The notes below the pieces were generated by a model that was given only the letters and a program-made list of their open reading frames with translations, was not told the DNA's origin and did not search any database. A program made the position numbers and the translations under genes. A stretch of DNA of 64,000 nucleotides from NCBI RefSeq assembly GCF_002205645.1, contig NZ_NIOF01000002.1:496001-560000 (forward strand), read 5' to 3'. Shown here piece by piece: positions 8,948 through 16,654 of the stretch. This stretch comes from Roseateles aquatilis. Lineage in GTDB: Bacteria > Pseudomonadota > Gammaproteobacteria > Burkholderiales > Burkholderiaceae_C. Position 1 is the stretch's first letter. Every line of letters starts with the position of its first letter.

Positions 8948-9001
8948 GTCAGATGTGTCGGACAGGTCGAGGCGGCAGTTCGGCGATCAACGCAAGGCAG
9001 G

Positions 9002-10549
9002 TCAATCGAGGGGGCTGTGGCTGCCCTTCTGATGCATCTCGGCCCGCATCGCGTCGAAGCGTTTGCGGAAATCGATGGGAGACCGTTGCAACAGATCGGG
9101 GTGCTCGCGCGTCACGGCGGCGTGAGCGGTCAGGGCGTCCTCGGGACAGAACTGCGCGAGGTTGGTCGGCGCCGACATGATCTCGCGGAGACGATGGGGG
9201 GACAGGTCACCGACGCGCTCCAGGCAGTCGTGAATGATCTTCAGACCGAGAACGCCGCGCTCCATCGCTTCCTGCGTGAACTGTGCCTGGATCGCTCCAG
9301 CCTTACCGAGCGCTTCCTCCATCAGCTGTCGATACTCCTGCAACAGGTTCTCGCAGGCGCTCTCCAGGAATTCTTGAGCCATCGCCGGCTTCAGCGCGCC
9401 TATCGCCTGTCGTGTTCTCGGGCTGAAGGGCGCACTGCTGCTCATCGCGTCGACCTGGGCCAACAACGCGGGCGATCCGCCCCGCGCCAATGACGCCATC
9501 GAACAATCGTCTGGAAATGCGTGAGAGGCATTCAGCTGCCAGTAGCGGTCGTTCGTGTCGACGAGCACGTCGCCAGTGCCAGCGCCGAATTGAGCGGAGC
9601 AGATGCGTGCGATCAGCAGTCGATCGGACTTCTCCTTCGACAACGGCCGTTGCAAAGCGGCTTCGAGCCGCTGCTCCGGCGAGCCGTCGACATTCGAATG
9701 CCCCGCCGATGGGGGTGGCGACAAGGTCAGCTCGAAGCCGCTGGGGGGGCGCGCCAACACGCCGAACTCCACGCCCAACTCATCGGCGTCGCGGGCCGCG
9801 GGGTTTGCCGGCCACTGGACCAAGGCCGCGTCGGCCGCGGAGAAATCTAGGCCGGACGTATCGCTCATCCAGCGCTGGAAGACCGACACCGGCACCGCTC
9901 GCGCCGCGGCGGCGCCCGGCGTTCCAGCGCTGCCTGCGCGCGATGGGTCGATGGCGGTGAACGCGTAGGCGACCTTGCCTTTCGCGTCGAGGATGAAGTC
10001 GACGTTCGGCAACGCGGCGCAACGCACCTGACCGAAGCTGTCGCGGTAGGCTCGGGCGTGGGCCTGCATGGCACGGGTCCGTGGGCGGAAGGCCTGCTGA
10101 TTGCGCTCGGGATAGGTCTCGTCGAAGAGGTCCTGGAGCGTGACGCGCGCCGCGGCGAGCAGGTGACGGCCCAGGTCCAATCGGGAAGAAGAGGGCCGCG
10201 GATCGACCTTGGACAGCAACTTCCCGGCGATGCGGATCACCTCCTTGGCGGGTCTGCGCACATGGTCGCGCGGCGATTGGCGCAGGTCGAGCGCGGCCAG
10301 GCAGAGCGCGTGGAAGGTCGGATCGAAAGGGCTTTCACCGGCCAACGTCAGCAGCTTGTCGTTGTTGATGCCTTCCAGGCATTCGTTGAAGGCGTGGGTC
10401 GCGGGGGCCGTGTACTTGTGGTTCAGGCTTCCAAGGAAATGGCTCTGGTCCTGGGTGGGCGTCTCGACGGCGTCGAAGGGCGGATCCACGATTTCCCAGT
10501 CGGCTTCGTCAGGCGGGGAAATGCGAGAGGGGTGGCGTGCGAAGGGCAT
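9002..10549 (-). CDS. Kinase-like paralogue C: most degenerate member
   Basis: A 515-residue protein at the head of the kinase-like operon. It shares the common frame with A and B: FHALCLAALDL, KEVIRIAGKLL, QAHARAYRDSFG, VDFILDAKGKVAY, then an ungapped 35-residue match to A's catalytic segment (ARICSAQFGAGTGDVLV onward to AFPDD). All five candidate catalytic positions differ: T198 for K236, Q320 for D349, G322 for D351, D327 for N356, N340 for D369. The N-terminus is hydrophilic and Pro-rich, with no Sec signal. The ATG at 10547-10549 has no strong ribosome-binding site; in-frame later starts are possible. The gap to the next gene is 54 bases. A hairpin lies upstream at 10621-10639. Confidence 0.55.
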   Translation of the reverse strand: MPFARHPSRISPPDEADWEIVDPPFDAVETPTQDQSHFLGSLNHKYTAPATHAFNECLEGINNDKLLTLAGESPFDPTFHALCLAALDLRQSPRDHVRRPAKEVIRIAGKLLSKVDPRPSSSRLDLGRHLLAAARVTLQDLFDETYPERNQQAFRPRTRAMQAHARAYRDSFGQVRCAALPNVDFILDAKGKVAYAFTAIDPSRAGSAGTPGAAAARAVPVSVFQRWMSDTSGLDFSAADAALVQWPANPAARDADELGVEFGVLARPPSGFELTLSPPPSAGHSNVDGSPEQRLEAALQRPLSKEKSDRLLIARICSAQFGAGTGDVLVDTNDRYWQLNASHAFPDDCSMASLARGGSPALLAQVDAMSSSAPFSPRTRQAIGALKPAMAQEFLESACENLLQEYRQLMEEALGKAGAIQAQFTQEAMERGVLGLKIIHDCLERVGDLSPHRLREIMSAPTNLAQFCPEDALTAHAAVTREHPDLLQRSPIDFRKRFDAMRAEMHQKGSHSPLD

Positions 10550-10620
10550 ATCGGTCGCGTGGCCGCGACCGGTCGGTCGACGGCATCACGCCAGGCGTTG
10601 GACATGTAGGTATGTCAAAC

Positions 10621-10639
10621 GCGAACCTCATAGGTTCGC
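10621..10639 (-). terminator. Hairpin between stressosome operon and kinase-like operon
   Basis: GCGAACCT-CAT-AGGTTCGC is a perfect 8-bp inverted repeat with a 3-base loop. Read on the minus strand it is followed by GTTTGAC, only a short T-run. It lies 57 bases beyond the last stop of the stressosome operon and 72 bases before the start of the kinase-like operon. It could be a weak intrinsic terminator or an operator for the downstream operon. Confidence 0.45.
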
Positions 10640-10696
10640 TCAACGTCCATCCGACCGCGTCCCCTGGCCTTGGCGCCTTGTTCCGGCGCCTGGGGG

Positions 10697-12679
10697 TCAG
10701 GGCTCGGAGGACGCCGTGATCTGCTCCACCAAGCGGATCAGCAACTGCGGTTTCAGCGGCTTGGCCAGATGGGCGTCGAAACCCGCCTGCAGCGCCTGCT
10801 GGCGGTCCAGGTCGCGCGAGAACGCCGTCAGCGCGATGGCGCGCAGCCGCTCGCCGGGTGCTTCCAGCGCGCGGATCTCGCGCATCAGCTCATAACCGTC
10901 GCGGCCCGGCATGCCGATGTCGCTGATCAGCAGGTCGAAGCCGTTGGTGGACAAGGCCAGCAGCGCCTCGTCGGCGCTTTGCACGACGGCGACCCGGATG
11001 CCTTGCTCGCCGAGGATCAATCGCAGCATCGCGCCGGCATCGGCATCGTCGTCCACGACGAGCACGCGCAGACCCGCCAGCGTGACCGACGTCCCGTCCG
11101 CGCCGTCCAGTCCGCCGAAGGCGCTGAAGCCACCCGGGCCGGTGTCGGTGTCGACGTTCACCGGCGCCGCTTCCGCGCCGGGCAGCCAGAACTCGATGAC
11201 GGTGCCGCGGCCCGGTCCGTCGCTGCGCACCTCGACCCAGCCGCCATGCGCCTCCACGAGGCTCTTGACGATCGCCAGGCCCAGGCCCAGGCCGCCGTGC
11301 TGGCGGTTGCTCGCGGCGTCGCTCTGCGTGAAGCGGTCGAAGACGTGGGGCAGGAACTCGGGCGCGATGCCTTGGCCTTGATCGCGGACCTCGATCGCCA
11401 TACCGCCGTCGCGCGCGCGCAGGCCCAGCGCGATCGCGCTGCCGCGGGGGGAGAACTTGGCCGCGTTGCCCACCAGGTTCCAGATCACCTGCTGCAGCCG
11501 CCCGCTGTCGGCCAGCAGCGCGACGTCCTCGTCGTGCAGGTCGAGGTCGAGCCGATGGCCGCTCTCGTCCAGCGTGTGCTGCAGCGCCGCCACCGCCGAC
11601 CGCACCACCGCGCCCGCCGCGACCTGCTCGCGCGCCAGCGGCAGCTTGCCGATGTTGAGGCGGGACATGTCCAGGATGTCCGCGATCATGCGCGCCTGGA
11701 TCGAGACGTTGCGATCGATCGCCGCCAGCCCCTTGGCCAGCAGCTCCGGCGGGCTGTGCCGCTGCAGCACGTGGGTCCAGCCCATGATCGCGTTGAGCGG
11801 CGTGCGCAACTCGTGCGAGAGCACCGCGATCAGGTCGTCCTTCATGCGGGACAGGCGCTCGGCCTCGCCGCGCGCGCTGCGCTCGCGGTCGAGCAGTTCC
11901 TGGCGCTGTCGCGCGATCAACTGGCGCTGCGAGATGTCCGCCGCCATGGCCACGCAGACACCGGGCTCGATCGGCGGCGACGCGGTCCACTCCACCTGCA
12001 CCGGCGCGCCGCCGGGCGGCAGCAGCGGGAACTCCGCATGCAGGCCGTCGCCGCCCAGCGCGGCGACGAAGTCGCGCGCCACCGGCAGGTCCGGCCTGGC
12101 GACGAAGTCCGTCAGCGGCCGGCCCACGACCGATTCCCCCTGGCGCCCCAGCAGCGCCAGCATGGCGGGGTTGGCGTCCAGCACCAGGCCGTCGCCGGCC
12201 TTGAGCAGGCAGATGCCGCTGGGCGCCTGCGCGTAGACGGCACGGAACTTGGCCTCGCTGCGGCGCATCGCCTCCTCGGCGGCCCGCGTGCGGACCAGCG
12301 CCTGGATCGTCGACACCAGCACCGCCGGCTCGACCGGATGGGTGAGGTAGGCGTCGGCGCCGGCGTCCAGGCCGCGCACCTTGTCCTCGTCGGTCAGGTA
12401 GGCGGCGGTGAGGTGGATCACCGGCAGGCGGAAGGTGCTGGCCTGCGCGCGCAGGCGGCGGCACAGCTCGAAGCCGTCGATGTCGGGCAGGTGGATGTCC
12501 AGCACCACCGCCGACACGGTCTCGTCGGCCAGCGCCAGCGCGTCGGCGCCGGTGCCCGCCTCCAGCGTCGGGAAGCCCGCCGCGCCGAGCAGGCGCACCG
12601 TCGTGTAGCGGCCGATGGGGTCGTCGTTGACGATCAGCAGCCGGTGCTGCGACCGATCGATGGTGCGCGGCTCGTTCAT
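10697..12679 (-). CDS. Hybrid histidine kinase (REC-PAS-HisKA-HATPase-REC), stressosome operon
   Basis: A 660-residue soluble hybrid kinase. Domains in order are: receiver (13-130, phospho-acceptor D61), PAS (about 140-255), HisKA with H289 in LSHELRTPLN, HATPase_c (VIWNLVGNAAKFSP, DQGQGIAPEF, GGLGLGLAIVK), and a C-terminal receiver (VLVVDDDADAG, SDIGMPG, AKPLKP). The first receiver reads YLTHPVEP where the invariant lysine is expected (His114), so its switching may be altered. There is no membrane segment; the signal probably comes from the stressosome proteins encoded upstream. The ATG at 12677-12679 overlaps the stop of the preceding kinase gene (ATGA), so I rejected a longer upstream reading. 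It is the last gene of the rsb operon. Confidence 0.88.
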   Translation of the reverse strand: MNEPRTIDRSQHRLLIVNDDPIGRYTTVRLLGAAGFPTLEAGTGADALALADETVSAVVLDIHLPDIDGFELCRRLRAQASTFRLPVIHLTAAYLTDEDKVRGLDAGADAYLTHPVEPAVLVSTIQALVRTRAAEEAMRRSEAKFRAVYAQAPSGICLLKAGDGLVLDANPAMLALLGRQGESVVGRPLTDFVARPDLPVARDFVAALGGDGLHAEFPLLPPGGAPVQVEWTASPPIEPGVCVAMAADISQRQLIARQRQELLDRERSARGEAERLSRMKDDLIAVLSHELRTPLNAIMGWTHVLQRHSPPELLAKGLAAIDRNVSIQARMIADILDMSRLNIGKLPLAREQVAAGAVVRSAVAALQHTLDESGHRLDLDLHDEDVALLADSGRLQQVIWNLVGNAAKFSPRGSAIALGLRARDGGMAIEVRDQGQGIAPEFLPHVFDRFTQSDAASNRQHGGLGLGLAIVKSLVEAHGGWVEVRSDGPGRGTVIEFWLPGAEAAPVNVDTDTGPGGFSAFGGLDGADGTSVTLAGLRVLVVDDDADAGAMLRLILGEQGIRVAVVQSADEALLALSTNGFDLLISDIGMPGRDGYELMREIRALEAPGERLRAIALTAFSRDLDRQQALQAGFDAHLAKPLKPQLLIRLVEQITASSEP

Positions 12680-13596
12680 GCGGCGGGGCCCGTTCCGGCG
12701 GTGTCCGCGGGCACCGGCGCGCGGGGCGGCAGGCGCAGCGGCAGCGTCACCGAGAACACCGATCCCACGGCGGGCTCGCTGCGCAGCGCCACCCGGCCGC
12801 CCAGCAGCTCGGCCAGGCGCTTGCTGAGCGACAGGCCCAGGCCGGTGCCGCGCAGGCGCTTCTGGATCGGCGAGCCGATCTGGGTGAAGTCCTGGAAGAT
12901 CGCGTCGTGGAACTCCGGCGCGATGCCGATGCCGGTGTCGCTGACGGAGAAGGTGACTTCCTCGACGTCGCCCTCGGCCTGCGTGCGCACGGCGCTGACG
13001 CGCACCTCGCCCTTGGCGGTGAACTTGAGCGCGTTGGAGATGAAGTTGCGCAGGATCTGCGACAGCTTGGCATCGTCGGTGAACAGCTGCGGGATGCCCT
13101 GCGGCTCCTCGAAGATCAACTGCACGTCCGGGTTGACCAGCACCGGCTTGAACATGCCGCGCAGCGCCGCGAAGAGGTCGACCAGCTCGAACCACGCCGG
13201 CGAGATGTCGATGCGGCCGGCCTCGACCTTGGCCAGGTCGAGCAGGTCGTTCACCATGTCGGCAAATTCTTCCGACGTGGTGCGGATGAAGGTGATCTGC
13301 TTGTCCTGCTCCGCGGTCAGCGGGCCGTCGACGCGGTCCAGCAGCAGCCGGGTCAGGCTGCGGATCGACGAGATCGGCGTGCGGAACTCGTGGCTCATGT
13401 AGGCCAGGAAGCGGCTCTTGAGCTCGGTGGCCTGGCGCAGTTGCTGCGCCTGCGTGTCCAGCTCCGCGTACAGCGCCAGCACGCCGCGATTGGTCTCGTC
13501 CAGCTCCTGCTGCATCGCGCCGACCTGCGCGCGCGCCTCGTCGAGCGCGGCGCGCAGCGCGGCCGGATCGTCGTCGAAGGCGGTGGTGTCCGTCAT
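12676..13596 (-). CDS. Sensor histidine kinase of stressosome operon
   Basis: A 306-residue cytoplasmic kinase. A coiled-coil N-terminus (ALDEARAQVGAMQQELDETN) leads into HisKA with H69 in YMSHEFRTPISS and an HATPase_c domain (ILRNFISNALKFT, SDTGIGIAPEF, RGTGLGLSLSKRLAELLGG). It has no sensor domain of its own and no transmembrane segment, so input probably comes by protein contact, for example from the RsbT or RsbX-like neighbours. Its start overlaps the stop of the rsbX-like gene by 4 bases and its stop overlaps the next start by 4 bases, indicating coupled translation. Similar kinases follow rsbRST in other proteobacterial stressosome loci that lack sigma B. Confidence 0.88.
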   Translation of the reverse strand: MTDTTAFDDDPAALRAALDEARAQVGAMQQELDETNRGVLALYAELDTQAQQLRQATELKSRFLAYMSHEFRTPISSIRSLTRLLLDRVDGPLTAEQDKQITFIRTTSEEFADMVNDLLDLAKVEAGRIDISPAWFELVDLFAALRGMFKPVLVNPDVQLIFEEPQGIPQLFTDDAKLSQILRNFISNALKFTAKGEVRVSAVRTQAEGDVEEVTFSVSDTGIGIAPEFHDAIFQDFTQIGSPIQKRLRGTGLGLSLSKRLAELLGGRVALRSEPAVGSVFSVTLPLRLPPRAPVPADTAGTGPAA

Positions 13597-14669
13597 GGCG
13601 TTCCCTGCGTCCGCTGATTGTCCTGATGCTCCTGAGCGCCCGGGATCGCCGCGGCCTCGTTGCGGCGCACGACGACGACGGTGGCGTCGTCGCGCCCGCG
13701 CAGGTGGTCCCGCAGGATCCAGCCGGCGATCACCGCCGGCTCCGATTGCAGCAGGCCGGGCGTGTCCTGAAGCGACCAGCGGCTGACGATGCCGTCGGAA
13801 TGCAGCACCAGCACCGCATGGGCCGGCCAATCGTAGACCACATCCTGCAGGCGCCGGATCTGCAGGCCCAGCGTGCCGTGCTGCGACAGCAGCGTGCGGT
13901 CCGACACGCCCGAGATCAGCCGGCCGGTGACGTTGCCGGCGCCGGAGAGCAGCAGGCGGTCGCCGCCCTCGGTCAGCGTGACGGCGGTCGCGGCGGCGCC
14001 GCGCGTGCTGCGCAGCTCGTCGTGCGAGCGCTCCAGGAACGTGGCCGGCGTGTTCACCGCCGCCGGCGTCGCCTGCGCCAGCAAGGCGGTCAGGCGGTCC
14101 GCGGCGCGCGCGGCGTCGGGGCCGTGTCCCAGGCCGTCGGCGACGACCAGGGTCCAGCGTTCGCTGTCACGGCGGCAGGCCCAGGCGTCGCCGCAGACCT
14201 CCTCGCCGGGCGCGGCCAGGTTCAGGCCGGCGATGTCGAAGGCCGGCGCCTGGGACGACGACCACGCGTGCGCCATGCCAGGCGAGAAACGCGTCGCCAG
14301 CACCGTGCCGCGTCCGGGCGCGGAAAACCCGTTGAAGCGCTCCGCCATGCGCCGGATCGCGCCCAGGCCGGTGCCCGAGGATCCCGCGGTGCTGTAGCCG
14401 TCCTGCAGGCAGCGCGCCAGGTCCATGCCGCCGCCCTGGTCCAGCGACAGCACTTGCACGCCGTCGCCGTCCGGCGCCAGCAGCAGCGCCGCCTGACGCC
14501 CGGGGCCGACGTGACGGACCAGGTTCGTGCCGAGCTCGGTCACCGCCAGCGCGACGCGGCCGGCGGCCTCTTCGTCGAAGGACTGCTCCAGCGCCAGCGC
14601 CTGCGCCGCGCGGCGCGCTTCTCCCACCTGGCTGATGTCGTCGATGGGCAGCCGTCGATGCGCGCGCAC
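13593..14669 (-). CDS. rsbX: RsbT-like ATPase fused to RsbX/PP2C-type phosphatase
   Basis: A 358-residue protein with two modules. The first ~135 residues are a GHKL anti-sigma-factor-type ATPase (VTELGTNLVRH, DQGGGMDLARC, SSGTGLGAIRRM). Residues ~150-340 are a PP2C/SpoIIE-type serine phosphatase of RsbX type (VVADGLGHGPDA, VLHSDGIV, RGRDDATVVVV with metal-binding Asp). In Gram-positive stressosomes RsbX removes the phosphates that RsbT places on RsbR and RsbS, resetting the complex; the same role is inferred here. The start codon is GTG, one base after the rsbT stop, and no in-frame ATG is close, so translation probably depends on coupling. The extra ATPase module may let it compete with RsbT. 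Confidence 0.82.
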   Translation of the reverse strand: MRAHRRLPIDDISQVGEARRAAQALALEQSFDEEAAGRVALAVTELGTNLVRHVGPGRQAALLLAPDGDGVQVLSLDQGGGMDLARCLQDGYSTAGSSGTGLGAIRRMAERFNGFSAPGRGTVLATRFSPGMAHAWSSSQAPAFDIAGLNLAAPGEEVCGDAWACRRDSERWTLVVADGLGHGPDAARAADRLTALLAQATPAAVNTPATFLERSHDELRSTRGAAATAVTLTEGGDRLLLSGAGNVTGRLISGVSDRTLLSQHGTLGLQIRRLQDVVYDWPAHAVLVLHSDGIVSRWSLQDTPGLLQSEPAVIAGWILRDHLRGRDDATVVVVRRNEAAAIPGAQEHQDNQRTQGTP

Positions 14670-14670
14670 G

Positions 14671-15084
14671 TTACTTCCAGCGCGTGATCGTCACGCGCGT
14701 GCCGCGACCCGGACCGGAGTCCAGTTCGAATTCATTCACCAGCCGCTTGCTGCCGGAAAGCCCCATGCCGAGGCCGCTGCCCGAGGTCCAACCGTCCTTC
14801 ATCGCCAGCTCCAGATCGGGAATGCCCGGTCCCTGGTCGACGAAGGCAAGGCGCAGGCCCGCGCGCACGCCCTGCTGCAGCAACTGCCACTCCATCGTGC
14901 CGCCGCCGCCGTACACCAGCGTGTTGCGCGAGAGCTCGCTGGCGGCCGTGATCATCTTGGTCTGATCGACGAGGGAGAACTTCAGCTCCTGCGTCAGCTT
15001 GCGCACCAGTTGCCGCGCCAGCACGATGTCCGGCTCGTTGCGCACGGGGATGCTGCCGGAGAGGTCAGGACTCGTCGGCGTCAT
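14671..15084 (-). CDS. rsbT: RsbT: stressosome switch serine/threonine kinase
   Basis: A 137-residue GHKL-fold kinase of the RsbT family. It shows the N-box ASELSRNTLVYGGGG, the DQGPGIPDLE motif and the glycine-rich SGSGLGMGLSGSKRLV lid. RsbT phosphorylates RsbS and RsbR, leaves the stressosome and then activates a downstream partner. In Bacillus that partner is RsbU; no RsbU is seen here, so the partner is more likely one of the kinases in this operon. The gene overlaps rsbS by 20 bases and its GAGGAG ribosome-binding site lies inside rsbS, a standard arrangement for stoichiometric production. Confidence 0.92.
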   Translation of the reverse strand: MTPTSPDLSGSIPVRNEPDIVLARQLVRKLTQELKFSLVDQTKMITAASELSRNTLVYGGGGTMEWQLLQQGVRAGLRLAFVDQGPGIPDLELAMKDGWTSGSGLGMGLSGSKRLVNEFELDSGPGRGTRVTITRWK

Positions 15085-15451
15085 GGGCCTGCTCCTCGTC
15101 GCTGTCGAGCAGCAGGCGCAAGCCCCGCTCGACGTTCAGCGCGGTGCGCACGCCATGCAGCGACAGGCCCAGCTCCACCAGCGTGATCGCCACCGCCGGC
15201 TGCATGCCCACCACCACCGAGGTGGCGCCCAGCACGCGCGCGATGCTCGAGATGCCGGCCAGCATGCGGCCGATGAAGGAGTCGACGATCTCCAGCGCGG
15301 AGATGTCGATCAGCACGCCGGTCGCGCCGGTGTGCTGGATCTTGTTGGCCAGGTCGTCCTGGAGGGCGAGGGCGGTCTGGTCCTGCAGGTCCACCTGGAT
15401 GGTGACCAGCAGCGTCCGCCCCATCTGCAGGATGGGAATGCGTGTCGTCAT
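15065..15451 (-). CDS. rsbS: RsbS: stressosome STAS scaffold protein
   Basis: A 128-residue single STAS-domain protein. The segment IDISALEIVDSFIGRML holds S58, equivalent to the RsbT phosphorylation site in the DSF motif of Bacillus RsbS. Together with RsbR it should build the large stressosome core that sequesters RsbT under non-stress conditions. The acidic C-terminal tail (SDEEQAHDADES) is encoded in the part that overlaps rsbT. It starts 4 bases after the rsbR stop. Confidence 0.93.
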   Translation of the reverse strand: MTTRIPILQMGRTLLVTIQVDLQDQTALALQDDLANKIQHTGATGVLIDISALEIVDSFIGRMLAGISSIARVLGATSVVVGMQPAVAITLVELGLSLHGVRTALNVERGLRLLLDSDEEQAHDADES

Positions 15452-15455
15452 GCCG

Positions 15456-16349
15456 TCAGTCCGCCGCGCCCAGGGTGGCCGACAGCGGCAGCGCCGCGGC
15501 CGCCTTGCCTCGCGTCACCACGAAGCCGGCGCGCTTCATCGCCAGCGACAGCGCGTCGGCCAGCGAGGCCTTGGTGGTGATGCCTTCCAGGTCGATGCCC
15601 AGGTGCACGATGGTTTGCGCGATCTGCGGGCGGATGCCGCTGATGATGCAGTCCGCGCCCATCAGCCGGATCGCGGTGACCGTCTTCAGCAAGTGCTGCG
15701 CGACCAGCGTGTCCACCGTGGGCACGCCGGTGATGTCGATGATGGCCAGCGCCGAGCCGGTCTCGACGATGCGCTGCAGCAGCGTCTCCATCACCAGCTG
15801 CGTGCGGCCGCTGTCCAGCGTGCCGATCATCGGCACCGCCAGCACGCCGTCCCACAGCTTCACCACCGGGGTGGAGAGCTCCAGCAGCTCCTGCTGCTGG
15901 CGCGCGATGACTTCCTCGCGGCTGCGCTGGTAGGTGGAGACGGTGTACTGGGCCATGTTGTCCAGCAGGGAGGAGATCTCCCAGGTCGCCTCGATCAGCA
16001 CCTCCGGCTGCCCGCCGAAGCGGCGCTGCAGGCCGGCGAAGAGCGGCCGCTTCAGCGCCAGCACGAAGCGGCTGGTCTCCGCCGCGGTCGCGCCCTGGGC
16101 GGCGCGCGAGCGCGACAGGCCGGCCAGCACGTCGCGCACGTGATTCCACGGCGTGTCGTCGAAGTTCTCGGTGTTGCCGCTGGCGCGCACGCCGACCAGG
16201 ATCGCGTTGATCAGTTCGTCGGTCTCGCGGCTGTCGCTGGAGAGCGATCGGCCGCCCGCGGTCGAGGCCAGCTCGTTGCGCCATTCGGCCAGGACCTGCT
16301 CGCGCTGGGTGGTCAGGAGGTCTTCGACCGCGGCGCTGTTCTGTTTCAT
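15456..16349 (-). CDS. rsbR: RsbR-type stressosome sensor (RsbRD N-domain + STAS)
   Basis: A 297-residue protein. Residues ~1-155 form an all-helical RsbR N-terminal sensory domain (family RsbRD-N, related to globin-like folds); residues ~160-275 form a STAS domain with the hallmark DITGVPTVDT (205-214) containing the phosphorylatable threonines. No clear haem ligand is evident by eye, so the stimulus is unknown. The ATG at 16349 has AGAGGA 7 bases upstream; a longer in-frame reading exists but lacks family similarity. It is the first gene of the stressosome operon, divergent from a receiver-kinase gene 305 bases away. Confidence 0.92.
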   Translation of the reverse strand: MKQNSAAVEDLLTTQREQVLAEWRNELASTAGGRSLSSDSRETDELINAILVGVRASGNTENFDDTPWNHVRDVLAGLSRSRAAQGATAAETSRFVLALKRPLFAGLQRRFGGQPEVLIEATWEISSLLDNMAQYTVSTYQRSREEVIARQQQELLELSTPVVKLWDGVLAVPMIGTLDSGRTQLVMETLLQRIVETGSALAIIDITGVPTVDTLVAQHLLKTVTAIRLMGADCIISGIRPQIAQTIVHLGIDLEGITTKASLADALSLAMKRAGFVVTRGKAAAALPLSATLGAAD

Positions 16350-16654
16350 GGTGTCGTCCTCTGGGGCGCTCGCCGGCGCCTCGTTCGGCGCTGGCGGCGC
16401 CTTCGGTTGCGCAGGTTGCGCGGGGAAGCGGAATGAAGCGGGGAAAAGGCGGCCGGATGTTACCTCTGCGTATGCAGACGAAAACGGAACACGACGCGCG
16501 GAACCGGGCAGGGTATGTCCCATGCAAGAGCGGGCACGCCGGTTGCCCAATGGGTGCGACGCCCGTCGGGGCGCGCTCGCGGCACGGTCCCGGCCTTCTG
16601 GCTGCAGGACTGACGCGCGCGCTGGCGGGCGTTGGAAAAAAATACTCGGACGAC
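16350..16654. other. Divergent intergenic region of the stressosome locus
   Basis: This 305-base region carries the promoters for rsbR (leftward) and the receiver-kinase gene (rightward). A short palindrome TCTGC-GTAT-GCAGA lies at 16465-16478 within a comparatively A/T-containing stretch, and is a candidate operator. I see no convincing paired -35/-10 boxes and no small gene. Confidence 0.4.

Noticed and set aside
4643-10549. Calling the kinase-like operon type III secretion effectors
   Set aside because: I see no secretion genes, no TTCG-N16-TTCG (hrpII-type) promoter ahead of the operon, and no diagnostic secretion signal. It remains only a hypothesis.
10670-13402. A 910-codon open frame on the plus strand
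   Set aside because: It is antisense to three well-recognised kinase genes. Its translation is dominated by Arg, Gln, Val and Ala without any domain, the usual shadow in G+C-rich DNA.
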